Below the pieces are notes generated by a model. It ran no database searches. It saw only the letters and a list, made by a program, of their open reading frames with translations, and was not told where the DNA came from. This document shows, one piece after another, positions 7,997 through 15,823 of a stretch of 22,173 nt of DNA (position 1 is the stretch's first letter; each line of letters opens with the position of its first letter). The position numbers and the translations under genes were made by a program. The stretch comes from an uncultured Clostridia bacterium (lineage in GTDB: Bacteria; Bacillota; Clostridia; Christensenellales; UBA1242), in contig CALWKJ010000008.1 of assembly GCA_944381225.1 (NCBI GenBank), positions 1 through 22,173 on the forward strand. Direction: 5' to 3'.

Positions 7997-8248
7997 TTAT
8001 TTTCTTTCTATTGCACCACTTTTGATTAGTAACTCTTTTGCTGTTTCTGTAGGTTGTGCTCCATTTTTAATCCATGCAACAGCTTTTTCGTTATTTATTT
8101 TAATTTCAGCTGGATTTGTCAATGGATTATAGGTGCCCAAAACTTCAACAAATTTTCCATCTCTTGGAGCTCTTGAATCAGCTACAACAACTCTGTAAAA
8201 TGGTGCCTTTTTGTCTCCTAATCTTGTCAATCTAATTTTTAATGCCAT
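7997..8248 (-). CDS. rpsP: 30S ribosomal protein S16
   Basis: The 83-residue protein matches S16 end to end: MALKIRLTRLGDKKAPFYR at the N-terminus, VVADSRAPRDGKFVEVLGTYNP in the middle, and the KAVAWIKNGAQPTETAKELLIKSG helix near the C-terminus. S16 is a primary binder of 16S rRNA needed for 30S assembly. An AAAGGAGA ribosome-binding site precedes the ATG by about 8 nt. It follows ffh by 52 nt, and a candidate promoter in that gap could drive rpsP-khpA-rimM-trmD separately from ylxM-ffh. Confidence 0.98.
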   Translation of the reverse strand: MALKIRLTRLGDKKAPFYRVVVADSRAPRDGKFVEVLGTYNPLTNPAEIKINNEKAVAWIKNGAQPTETAKELLIKSGAIERK

Positions 8249-8271
8249 TTTAATTTCTCCTTTTTTAAATT

Positions 8272-8299
8272 TTTATATATATTTATTGATATATATCAA
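8272..8299 (-). promoter_or_regulatory. Candidate rpsP promoter with palindromic -35 region
   Basis: In the ffh-rpsP gap the minus strand has TTGATA (8299-8294), 16 bp, then TATAAA (8277-8272), each one mismatch from consensus. The start would be near 8265, about 16 nt before the rpsP ATG. The -35 hexamer forms half of a perfect 14-bp palindrome, TTGATATATATCAA (8286-8299). The sequence is so AT-rich that chance matches are likely. Confidence 0.35.
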
Positions 8300-8300
8300 A

Positions 8301-9614
8301 TTAAAACAATCGTCCAAATCCACGTTTATTTTTCATTTGTTTCATCATTTCTTTGGACTGTTGGAACTGCCTTATCAACATGTTGACATCTTGAATCGAC
8401 GTCCCACTACCTTTAGCTATTCTTTTCCTTTGGCTAGATTTTATTAAATCTGGATTCAATCTTTCTTTTTTTGTCATGCTTTGAATGATAGCTCTATTTT
8501 TAACCATTGCTTTTTCATCTATTTTTACCCCACCAAGTTTTGAACTTAACCCTGGAATCATCGCTATTAAATCATTAATATTTCCCATTTTATTAAGTTT
8601 TTCAAGTTGTGACAAATAGTCTTCAAAAGTAAATGAATTTTCTCTAAAACTTTTTTCTAGTTTTTTCATTTCTTCTTCAGAAACTTGTTCTTGAGCTTTT
8701 TCAATTAAACTTAAAACATCACCCATTCCCAAAATTCTTGAAGCTATCCTATCTGCATAAAAAGGCTCTATATCGCCTATCTTTTCGCCAACTCCACAAA
8801 ATTTTATAGGTTTGTTTGTGATTGCTTTAATTGACAAAGCGGCACCACCTCTTGTATCTCCGTCTAACTTAGTTAATATCACGCCGGTAATGTCTAAATC
8901 ATTGTTAAAACTTTCAGCAACAGTTACAGCATCTTGACCAGTCATTGAATCAACTGTTAACAATATTTCCGTTGGATTAACTTCTTTTTTTATTAATTTT
9001 AATTCATTCATTAATTCTTCATTAATGTGAAGTCTGCCAGCAGTGTCAATTATTACAGTGTCATAACCTTGTTTTTCGGCCAATTTAACTGCTTCTTTTG
9101 CTGTTTTTACTGGATTTTGTGTACCTCTTTCAAAAACATCAACTTTTGCTTGATTTCCAACAACCTTTAATTGATTTATTGCCGCAGGTCTATATATGTC
9201 ACATGCTACTAAAATTGGTTTCTTTCCAGATTTTTTTAAGTATGCGCCAAGTTTTGCGCACATCGTTGTTTTGCCTGCACCTTGTAACCCACACATCATA
9301 ATCACTGTTGGAGGCATCGATGCAACCATTAATTTTTGGTTTGGACTATTCATTAAATTTGTAAGTTCTTCATTTACAATTTTAATAACTTGTTGCCCTG
9401 GTGTTAAACTTTTTAAAACTGTATCCCCAACAGCTTTTTCAGAAACTTTTTTTATAAAGTCTTTTACAACTAAATAATTTACATCTGCTTCCAAAAGTGC
9501 TAATTTCACTTCTCGCATAGCATCTTTTATTTCTAATTCTGTTAACTTTCCTCGCTTTGTAAGTTTGGAAAATATATGAGACATTTTTTCAGTTAGACTT
9601 CCAAACAACGCCAT
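8301..9614 (-). CDS. ffh: Signal recognition particle GTPase Ffh (SRP54)
   Basis: Ffh is the protein subunit of the signal recognition particle; it binds signal sequences and 4.5S/scRNA and docks with FtsY. The 437-residue protein has the N-domain helices (about 1-90), then the G domain with P-loop GLQGAGKTT at 109-117, DTAGR at 190-194 and TKLDGDTRGG at 248-257. A methionine-rich M domain spans about 325-437, including the RKRIAKGSGTS RNA-binding motif and a MMKQMKNKRGFGRLF end. The ATG overlaps the ylxM stop as TAATG, with GGAGG inside ylxM, so translation is coupled. Its receptor FtsY is encoded in the same window at about 20 kb. Confidence 0.98.
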   Translation of the reverse strand: MALFGSLTEKMSHIFSKLTKRGKLTELEIKDAMREVKLALLEADVNYLVVKDFIKKVSEKAVGDTVLKSLTPGQQVIKIVNEELTNLMNSPNQKLMVASMPPTVIMMCGLQGAGKTTMCAKLGAYLKKSGKKPILVACDIYRPAAINQLKVVGNQAKVDVFERGTQNPVKTAKEAVKLAEKQGYDTVIIDTAGRLHINEELMNELKLIKKEVNPTEILLTVDSMTGQDAVTVAESFNNDLDITGVILTKLDGDTRGGAALSIKAITNKPIKFCGVGEKIGDIEPFYADRIASRILGMGDVLSLIEKAQEQVSEEEMKKLEKSFRENSFTFEDYLSQLEKLNKMGNINDLIAMIPGLSSKLGGVKIDEKAMVKNRAIIQSMTKKERLNPDLIKSSQRKRIAKGSGTSIQDVNMLIRQFQQSKEMMKQMKNKRGFGRLF

Positions 9615-9919
9615 TATAAGTCCTCCAAAATTTTTGTAATCTTACTTTTATAATCTTTTGTATCACAAGTTAACACCTGTCTTAAATCTGTTTTTAGTTT
9701 ATACAATTTTAAAATTTTTTCATAATAAAACAATTTTTGCTTTGCTTTCTTTATTGCATCTAAAACTGCAACTCTTGAAATATTTTCATTTTCTGCAATT
9801 TCGGCTAAAGACATATCTCTATTGACATAATTTTCTAGCATTGTCTTTTGCTTTTTCGAAAGCAATTCACCATACAAATTTAATAATTCACTAATTTTTA
9901 TTGTGTCTTCTATTCTCAT
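9614..9919 (-). CDS. ylxM: YlxM-family SRP-associated HTH protein
   Basis: The 101-residue protein resembles YlxM (UPF0122). It has a helix-turn-helix of the sigma-70 region 4 type over roughly residues 20-62, seen in LSKKQKTMLENYVNRDMSLAEIAENENISRVAVLDAIKKAKQKL-like spacing. YlxM is encoded directly before ffh in most Firmicutes, and homologues in streptococci modulate the SRP GTPase cycle. A role as DNA-binding regulator is not established. The start codon has only a weak AGGT element. A good promoter lies just upstream, so this gene begins the ylxM-ffh transcript. Identification rests on size, HTH pattern and neighbour. Confidence 0.92.
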   Translation of the reverse strand: MRIEDTIKISELLNLYGELLSKKQKTMLENYVNRDMSLAEIAENENISRVAVLDAIKKAKQKLFYYEKILKLYKLKTDLRQVLTCDTKDYKSKITKILEDL

Positions 9920-9949
9920 GTTACCTGTTAAGTAAAATTACTTTACACC

Positions 9950-9978
9950 AATATATCACACAAAACTTTATTTTGCAA
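9950..9978 (-). promoter_or_regulatory. Candidate sigma-A promoter for ylxM-ffh
   Basis: TTGCAA (9978-9973) is followed after exactly 17 bp by TATATT (9955-9950) on the minus strand, within the 73-bp gap after hemW. The predicted start is near 9943. The early leader contains AAGTAA/TTACTT arms around 9930-9943, which could be a small hairpin or an operator half-site pair. Confidence 0.6.
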
Positions 9979-9992
9979 CTATTTTTTATAAA

Positions 9993-11105
9993 TTAAGGCA
10001 AAAGTTTTAAAATAATTTGATTTGCAACGCCATACTTATTTTCACATATTTTAATGACATCATCTTTTTGAGTTATAAATTTGTTATTTATTAAAAACGA
10101 AATATCATCTTTTTTTTCTTTTGTTATATCAAATCCCATTTTTTTCAAATCTAAAATATTAATTCCATATTTAGTTCTTAAACCAAGCATAATGAATTCT
10201 TCAATTTTTTCTCTATCGCTTAAATTTTCTTTTTCGCAATTATAATCACAATTAATATAATCAAATATATTTTCAGTATTTGAATATCTTTGATTAGAAA
10301 TAAATGAATGTGCCCCAACTCCAAAACCATAGTATTCTTTTAATGTCCAATAACCAATGTTATGAATACATTCGTAACCCTTTTTGCAAAAATTTGATAT
10401 TTCATATCTAAAAATTTTTTTACTTTTTAAATATTTAAATAATTTATTATAAAAAATTACGCACTTATCTTCGCTTGGAACTGAAATTTTTTTTTGGTTT
10501 ATCATTTTTGTCAATTTTGTATTGGGTTCATTAATTAACATGTAACAAGATAAATGTTTTACATTTAATTTTATTAATTTTTTTATTGTTGTTTTTAATT
10601 TTAAAAAACTTTGTTTTGGTATACCAATTAAAACATCCACGCTAATGTTATCAAAACCACATTTTTTTGCAATTTTTATAGCCATTTTTGCTTGTTTACT
10701 GTTGTGCTTTCTTCCAATCAATTTTAAACTTTTATTATTTAAAGATTGGATACCAAAACTCACTCTATTTATGCCAATTTCCTTGTAATATTTTAGTTTT
10801 TTTATATTAGTTGAACACGGATTTAATTCAATTGTAATTTCAGCGTTACTTTTTAAAATAAAACTTTTTTTAATCTGTTGTAAAATTTCCCCTATAAACT
10901 TTTCATCAACACAAGATGGAGTCCCTCCACCTATATATATAGAAGAAATTTTTACAGTTTTATTTGAATTATGCTCTATTTCTTTTATCAACTTTTCAAA
11001 ATACTTTTTCTTTACAATATCATTGGAAACAAACGAACAAAAATTGCAGTAATAACATTTACTGTCACAAAAAGGAATATGAACATATATCATTCTATCA
11101 TTCAT
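9993..11105 (-). CDS. hemW: Radical SAM protein HemW (heme chaperone, CPO III-like)
   Basis: HemW proteins look like oxygen-independent coproporphyrinogen oxidase but act as heme-binding chaperones. With the start at 11105 the protein has 370 residues. The radical-SAM cluster is C13xxxC17xxC20 in HIPFCDSKCYYCNF, and GGGTPS at 59-64 is the SAM-binding glycine motif. VSFGIQSLN and IGIPKQS follow, and a HemN-type C-terminal domain (about 290-370) closes the protein. HemW differs from HemN by lacking the longer N-terminus. The start is ambiguous: ATGs at 11111, 11108, 11105 and 11093 all lie at the lepA end and none has a clear Shine-Dalgarno. I chose 11105, which overlaps the lepA stop by 8 nt; 11093 would give MIYVHIPFC. 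The lepA-hemW order is conserved in Firmicutes. Confidence 0.93.
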   Translation of the reverse strand: MNDRMIYVHIPFCDSKCYYCNFCSFVSNDIVKKKYFEKLIKEIEHNSNKTVKISSIYIGGGTPSCVDEKFIGEILQQIKKSFILKSNAEITIELNPCSTNIKKLKYYKEIGINRVSFGIQSLNNKSLKLIGRKHNSKQAKMAIKIAKKCGFDNISVDVLIGIPKQSFLKLKTTIKKLIKLNVKHLSCYMLINEPNTKLTKMINQKKISVPSEDKCVIFYNKLFKYLKSKKIFRYEISNFCKKGYECIHNIGYWTLKEYYGFGVGAHSFISNQRYSNTENIFDYINCDYNCEKENLSDREKIEEFIMLGLRTKYGINILDLKKMGFDITKEKKDDISFLINNKFITQKDDVIKICENKYGVANQIILKLLP

Positions 11106-12906
11106 CATCATCTGTTTTAAGTATGCTAATAAACGCCTCGCTAGGCAACTCAACCGAACCAAATTGTCTCATGCGTTTTTTTCCGGCTTTTTGTTTTTCT
11201 AAAAGTTTTCTTTTCCTAGATATATCTCCACCGTAGCATTTTGCCAACACATCTTTTCTCATAGCACTAACCGTTTCTCTTGCTATTATTTTCCCACCAA
11301 TACACGCTTGAATTGGCACTTCAAAAAGCTGTCTTGGAATAACTTTTTTTAATTTTTCAGCAATTTGTCTTCCTCTTGCATAAGCTTTATCCTTGTGCGT
11401 TATTAAACTCAATGCGTCGCAAGTTTCACCATTAAGCATAATGTCTAATTTTACTAGTTCGCTTTGCTTAAAGCCAAATATTTCGTAATCTAAACTTGCA
11501 TATCCTTTGGTTCTTGATTTTAAACTGTCAAAAAAATCATAAATCATTTCTGCTAATGGCATTTGATATTTCATAACAACTCTTGTTTTTTCTAAATATT
11601 GCATATCCTCAAACACCCCACGTTTATCCTGGCATAAATTCATGATTGCACCAACATATTGAGGAGGAGTGTAAACATTTAATTTTATCATTGGTTCTTC
11701 AATTTTTTCAATTTCGCTAATTGGAGGGAGCATTGATGGATTTGAAACTTCAAGCATTTCGCCATTTGTTTTATAAACATGATAGCTTACACTTGGAGCT
11801 GTTGTTATTATATCTAAATCAAATTCTCTTTCTAACCTTTCTGTAATTATTTCCATGTGCAAAAGCCCTAAAAATCCACATCTAAAACCAAAACCTAACG
11901 CAGTAGAAGTTTCTGGCATAAACACAAGAGATGCATCGTTTAATTTTAGCTTTTCTAATGCATCTTTTAAATCTCCATATTTTGCACCATCAACTGGGAA
12001 TATACCACTAAAAACCACTGGCTGTACTTCTTTATATCCAGGAAGAGGTTCACTTGTTGGATTTAAAGCACTTGTAATTGTATCGCCAACTTTAGTGTCG
12101 GCAAGATTTTTAATGCTTGCACAAATATATCCAACATCTCCACTTTTTAAAACTTCAGTTTGTCGCATGGCTGGGCAAAATACTCCAACTTCTGTAACCT
12201 CATACGATTTTTCGGTTTTCATCATTTTTATCTTGTCACCAATTTTAACAGTCCCATCAAATAACCTAACAAAACAAATTGCACCCTTAAAATTATCGTA
12301 ATAACTATCAAATATAAGTGCTTTTAAACTTTTATTTTCATCTCCTTTTGGACATGGTATTTTCTCTATAATTTGCTTTAAAACATCGTCTATATTTATT
12401 CCATCTTTTGCCGACACGCAAGGGCAATTTTGAGCATCCAATCCTATTATATCTTCAATTTCTTTTTTGCATTTTTCTATATTAGCGCTAGGCAAATCAA
12501 TTTTATTTAAAACTGGTAAAATTTCCAAATTGTTGTCCAATGCCAAATATGTGTTTGCAATAGTTTGAGCTTCAACACCTTGGGACGCATCAACAATTAA
12601 AATAGCGCCTTCACATGCTGCAAGTGAACGCGAAACTTCATATGAGAAATCAACATGCCCTGGAGTGTCAATAAGATTTAAAATGTATTCATCTCCATTG
12701 TAATTGTAAAACATACGAGTAGGAGTTAGTTTTATAGTAATACCTCTTTCTCTTTCAATGTCCATACTGTCCAATAACTGTTCGCTCATCTCACGCTTTG
12801 AAACAGTTCCTGTCATTTCAATTAATCTATCTGCAAGCGTGCTTTTACCATGGTCGATATGAGCAATTATGCAAAAGTTTCTTATTTTTGATTGTCTGTC
12901 GTCCAT
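11098..12906 (-). CDS. lepA: Elongation factor 4 (LepA), ribosome back-translocase
   Basis: LepA is a ribosome-associated GTPase related to EF-G, linked to 30S biogenesis and translation under stress. The 602-residue protein has the G1 motif AHIDHGKST at 15-23, the switch region RERGITIK at 52-59, DTPGH at 80-84 and NKID at 134-137. Domain II, EF-G-like domains, and the LepA-specific C-terminal domain ending AGKKRMRQFGSVELPSEAF follow, at full family length. An AGGAG ribosome-binding site stands before the ATG and a 17-bp-spaced promoter lies just upstream. It overlaps hemW slightly and is divergent from the phosphodiesterase gene. Confidence 0.98.
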   Translation of the reverse strand: MDDRQSKIRNFCIIAHIDHGKSTLADRLIEMTGTVSKREMSEQLLDSMDIERERGITIKLTPTRMFYNYNGDEYILNLIDTPGHVDFSYEVSRSLAACEGAILIVDASQGVEAQTIANTYLALDNNLEILPVLNKIDLPSANIEKCKKEIEDIIGLDAQNCPCVSAKDGINIDDVLKQIIEKIPCPKGDENKSLKALIFDSYYDNFKGAICFVRLFDGTVKIGDKIKMMKTEKSYEVTEVGVFCPAMRQTEVLKSGDVGYICASIKNLADTKVGDTITSALNPTSEPLPGYKEVQPVVFSGIFPVDGAKYGDLKDALEKLKLNDASLVFMPETSTALGFGFRCGFLGLLHMEIITERLEREFDLDIITTAPSVSYHVYKTNGEMLEVSNPSMLPPISEIEKIEEPMIKLNVYTPPQYVGAIMNLCQDKRGVFEDMQYLEKTRVVMKYQMPLAEMIYDFFDSLKSRTKGYASLDYEIFGFKQSELVKLDIMLNGETCDALSLITHKDKAYARGRQIAEKLKKVIPRQLFEVPIQACIGGKIIARETVSAMRKDVLAKCYGGDISRKRKLLEKQKAGKKRMRQFGSVELPSEAFISILKTDDDE

Positions 12907-12929
12907 TTGAACTCCTAAATTTTTATTTA

Positions 12930-12958
12930 ATTATATATAAATTTACACAAATAATCAA
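12930..12958 (-). promoter_or_regulatory. Candidate sigma-A promoter for lepA-hemW
   Basis: TTGATT (12958-12953), 17 bp, then a perfect TATAAT (12935-12930) on the minus strand, about 25 bp before the lepA ATG. The start would be near 12923. It lies back to back with the promoter of the plus-strand phosphodiesterase gene, about 14 bp away. Confidence 0.6.
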
Positions 12959-12972
12959 ATAATAATAAAAAG

Positions 12973-13001
12973 TAGACATATTTTTTTATGTATGTTAGTA
13001 T
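12973..13001 (+). promoter_or_regulatory. Candidate promoter of the phosphodiesterase gene
   Basis: On the plus strand TAGACA (12973-12978) is followed after 17 bp by TAGTAT (12996-13001), which is 5/6 and 4/6 matches to sigma-A consensus. The transcript would start near 13008, immediately before the TAGGAG ribosome-binding site, so the leader would be about 12 nt. Confidence 0.4.
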
Positions 13002-13019
13002 ATATTTTAGGAGTAGTAA

Positions 13020-13745
13020 ATGGATATTTTTAAAACTTGGCTTGTTGAAAGGTGCATAGCACACAGAGGGTTGCACAATGAAATATACCCTGAAAATTCT
13101 TTAGGCGCTTTTGAAAATGCAATAAAAAATGGATATCCCATCGAATTAGATGTTCATCTTATAAGCGACGGAACAATTGTTGTTTTTCACGATGATATTT
13201 TATCTAGAATGACAAAAAAAGATGGATATGTTAAAAATTTAACCAAGGAAAATTTGGGGGATTATAATCTTTTAAACACAAAATACACCATTCCAACAAT
13301 AGAAGAAGTTTTAAAATTGGTTAATGGCCAAGTGCCCATATTAATTGAAATAAAAAATACTTCAAAAGTTGGTGATTTAGAAAGTAAATTGTTAAAAATA
13401 TTAAACAGTTACAATGGTGAATTCGCCATACAATCTTTTAATCCTTTTGTAATTAAATGGTTTAAAGATAATGCGCCAAATATTCTTCGCGGGCAACTTG
13501 CTGGATTTTTCAAAGGCGAAAAAATGCCGTTTATTCAAAAATTTGCTTTAAAAAGAATGTTGTTAAACAAAAAGTCAAAACCTGATTTTATTGCGTATGA
13601 CGCAAGAAATGTTCCCAATCGTTTCGTAAAAAAATATGATAATCTTCCATTACTTGTTTGGTGTGTTAAAAGTCAAGAAGAGTACATGAAAGTAGTTAAA
13701 TATTGCGATAACATCATATTTGAAAATTTTGAACCAAAGATATAA
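13020..13745 (+). CDS. Glycerophosphodiester phosphodiesterase family protein
   Basis: The 241-residue protein is a single GDPD-type TIM barrel. Glycerophosphodiester phosphodiesterases split glycerophosphodiesters into glycerol-3-phosphate and an alcohol, recycling lipid head groups or teichoic-acid units. The visible motifs are AHRG at 14-17 (H15 and R16), PENSLGAF at 24-31, the metal-binding ELDVH at 42-46 (E42, D44) and VVFHDD at 54-59 (H57). LIEIK near 110 and a late LLVWCVKSQEEY segment also fit. No signal peptide is visible, so it is probably cytoplasmic. AGGAG stands 6 nt before the ATG. It is the only plus-strand gene in the window and shares a bidirectional terminator with the opposing hydrolase gene. 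Substrate cannot be read from the sequence, so no ugpQ/glpQ symbol is given. Confidence 0.92.
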   Translation: MDIFKTWLVERCIAHRGLHNEIYPENSLGAFENAIKNGYPIELDVHLISDGTIVVFHDDILSRMTKKDGYVKNLTKENLGDYNLLNTKYTIPTIEEVLKLVNGQVPILIEIKNTSKVGDLESKLLKILNSYNGEFAIQSFNPFVIKWFKDNAPNILRGQLAGFFKGEKMPFIQKFALKRMLLNKKSKPDFIAYDARNVPNRFVKKYDNLPLLVWCVKSQEEYMKVVKYCDNIIFENFEPKI

Positions 13746-13771
13746 AAAATCTCGCGATTGCGAGATTTTTT
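13744..13771. terminator. Bidirectional intrinsic terminator shared by convergent genes
   Basis: A perfect 12-bp inverted repeat, AAAAAATCTCGC (13744-13755) and its complement (13760-13771) with a GATT loop, has an A run on the left arm and a T run on the right. It therefore works as a terminator in both directions. The stop codons of the flanking genes (13743-13745 plus, 13770-13772 minus) fall on the ends of the hairpin. Confidence 0.9.
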
Positions 13772-14516
13772 AATTATTATGAGAAACAATTCTTTTTAAA
13801 TATTCTTCCTTACTTTGTTCCATAACAGCAACACAAAAGCCCAAATTTTTTGCTTTAATAATATTTTCATCACTTATAAAATGCATGCAACATACTTGCT
13901 TTCTTATTTTTTCATCATAAATTTCTGCCAATTTTTTTAAATTTATATGGTGGACACCATTATCACCACAACAATCTGTATAAACAACATCATTTTCGCC
14001 GAGTTTTTTCAAAACAGATTTTTGATATTTTTCATCATTATTATCGCCCAAATAATAAATCCTTTTATCAACAAAAGACATTTCTATTGCAAAAGATTTT
14101 AAAGTTTCATTGTGTTTTATTGTTTTATATGAAAAAGCAAGCATATTACTAAAAATAACTGTTTCAACATCTGCTATTAAATAAAACCTATCACTTACAA
14201 CGCCTTGTAAAAATAAAAAGTTAACTATGGCTTGTTTTTGCTCTTCATCTTCTTTTGGGAAAATAATATATGGTTTTATGTTTTTACAATTTAAATAAAA
14301 TATTAAACTTCCAAGGCCTCCTATATGATCAGGGTGCATGTGTGTTATTGCAATATATACATTTTCTACATCCTCAAAAATCTTTAAGTCAATCATCCTT
14401 TTAAAAGACATAACTCCACAATCAATAATAAGTATTTTATTTTCATCTTTTATGTAAGCACTTGTATTTAACAATTCCTGATTTAATAAATCTCCAACTC
14501 CAATAAATTTTAACAT
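13770..14516 (-). CDS. Metallo-beta-lactamase-fold hydrolase
   Basis: The 248-residue protein has the metallo-beta-lactamase signature THMHPDHIGG, with the H59-x-H61-x-D63-H64 metal ligands. Further candidate ligands are H135, D158 in YYLGDNN and H212 in CCMHFIS. The fold begins with a beta-strand and IDCG pattern at 31-34. The general shape recalls RNase Z/ElaC- or PhnP-like hydrolases, but no family-specific motif allows a substrate call. A cysteine-histidine-rich patch (TDCCGDNGVHH, 180-190) is noteworthy. It starts 12 nt after the rarA stop with an AAAAGGAGA ribosome-binding site, so it is probably the second gene of a rarA transcript. It ends at the shared terminator. Confidence 0.85.
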   Translation of the reverse strand: MLKFIGVGDLLNQELLNTSAYIKDENKILIIDCGVMSFKRMIDLKIFEDVENVYIAITHMHPDHIGGLGSLIFYLNCKNIKPYIIFPKEDEEQKQAIVNFLFLQGVVSDRFYLIADVETVIFSNMLAFSYKTIKHNETLKSFAIEMSFVDKRIYYLGDNNDEKYQKSVLKKLGENDVVYTDCCGDNGVHHINLKKLAEIYDEKIRKQVCCMHFISDENIIKAKNLGFCVAVMEQSKEEYLKRIVSHNN

Positions 14517-14528
14517 AACTATCTCCTT

Positions 14529-15779
14529 TTATTTAAATTTTTTTCTAATTAAATTTTTTTCTCTACCATTTTTACTTGGCTCATAATATATTTTATCTTT
14601 TAAACTGTCTGGTAAATATTGTTGCTTAACATATCCACCATAATCATGTGGGTATTTATATTTTGTTTTTGCCCCATTTGTTGAAGGATGATTTTTTAAA
14701 TGGTTCGGCACATTATCATCTCTAACATTTTCAGCATCAAATTTGGCTTTGTTTAAAGCAACCACAACCGAATTTGATTTTTCTGCCTCACAAGCATAAA
14801 TAATAGCATGGCTAAGAGGTATTAAACACTCTGGAAGCCCAAGATTTTGAACGGAAATTAAAGCACATGTTGCAAGTAGCAATGCATTGCTGTCTGCCAT
14901 TCCAATATCTTCGCTTGCATGGGCAATTAATCTTCTTGCTATTATTAATGGATCACAGCCAGCACATATTAATCTTTGAGAATAATATAAAGCTGCATCT
15001 GTATCACTACCTCTAATACTTTTGCAAAAACTACTTAAAATATCATAGTATTGAGTTTCGTCTATTGATAAAGCCTTTTTTTGTATGCTTTGCTCTGCGA
15101 CTGTTTTATCAATTACAATTTTTTTATCTTTATTAAACGGAGTTGTTTTAACTGCCAATTCAAGTGCATTGTAAGCTGTTCTTAAATCTCCCGCACTTGC
15201 CCAAGCAAAATGTTTTAATGCGTCCACATCAACTTCGACATTCATGTTGCCATATCCATTTTCTTTATCGTGAATTGCCCTATTTAATGCGTATATAATA
15301 TCTTCTTGAGAAAGTTGCTTAAATTCAAAAATTCTACATCTAGAAACTATAGCCCTTGTCATTGAAGTGAAAGGATTTTCTGTTGTTGAGCCTATAAACA
15401 CAATACTACCATCTTCTATTGCTGAAAGCACACAATCGCTTTGAGCTTTGCTCCATCTGTGACATTCGTCTAAAAGTAAATATGTTTGCTTGCCAAATAA
15501 AATTTTATTTTTTTTTGCCTCTTCAATTATCGCTTTTGCTTCACTAACCCCACTTGAAACAGCGTTTAACTTTCTAAAGTTTCCATTTAATGTATTGGAA
15601 ATGATATTTGCTAATGTTGTTTTTCCTGTACCAGGTGGGCCATAAAAAATACAGCTGCCTATTTCACCCATTGAAATAGCTCGATTTAACAACATATTTT
15701 TACCGACTATATGCTTTTGTCCAACAAAATCATCCAATTTTTGTGGGCGCATTCTTTCAGCAAGTGGAACGTTAACCAT
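14529..15779 (-). CDS. rarA: Replication-associated recombination protein RarA (MgsA) AAA+ ATPase
   Basis: RarA is a tetrameric clamp-loader-like ATPase acting at stalled replication forks and at single-stranded gaps. With the start at 15779 the protein has 416 residues. It starts MVNVPLAERMRPQKLDDFVGQKHI, and Walker A is GPPGTGKTT at 47-55, Walker B LLLDECHRW at 101-109 and sensor 1 GSTTENP at 130-136. Arginines follow in SRCRIF. The helical RarA C-terminal oligomerisation domain includes GSDTDAALYY, EDIGMADS and YPHDY. The start is chosen for homology and a GGAGA element before the ATG. An upstream in-frame ATG at 15806 has no ribosome-binding site. A promoter overlaps the end of the preceding gene. 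Confidence 0.95.
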   Translation of the reverse strand: MVNVPLAERMRPQKLDDFVGQKHIVGKNMLLNRAISMGEIGSCIFYGPPGTGKTTLANIISNTLNGNFRKLNAVSSGVSEAKAIIEEAKKNKILFGKQTYLLLDECHRWSKAQSDCVLSAIEDGSIVFIGSTTENPFTSMTRAIVSRCRIFEFKQLSQEDIIYALNRAIHDKENGYGNMNVEVDVDALKHFAWASAGDLRTAYNALELAVKTTPFNKDKKIVIDKTVAEQSIQKKALSIDETQYYDILSSFCKSIRGSDTDAALYYSQRLICAGCDPLIIARRLIAHASEDIGMADSNALLLATCALISVQNLGLPECLIPLSHAIIYACEAEKSNSVVVALNKAKFDAENVRDDNVPNHLKNHPSTNGAKTKYKYPHDYGGYVKQQYLPDSLKDKIYYEPSKNGREKNLIRKKFK

Positions 15780-15794
15780 TTTATCTCCAAAAAA

Positions 15795-15823
15795 AGTATA
15801 ACACATATGAAGTTAAACTACAA
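15795..15823 (-). promoter_or_regulatory. Candidate sigma-A promoter for rarA and hydrolase
   Basis: TTGTAG (15823-15818) is followed after 17 bp by TATACT (15800-15795) with a TG one base before, an extended -10. The -35 hexamer lies inside the last codons of the upstream unknown gene. The transcript would start near 15788, just before the GGAGA ribosome-binding site. Confidence 0.55.

Noticed and set aside
11106..11162. hemW starting at 11162, inside lepA
   Set aside because: This would add residues from the antiparallel-free overlap with the lepA C-terminus that HemW proteins lack; the family begins just before the HIPFC motif.
15780..15806. rarA starting at 15806
   Set aside because: The ATG lies upstream of the predicted transcription start and has no Shine-Dalgarno; the start at 15779 matches family N-termini.
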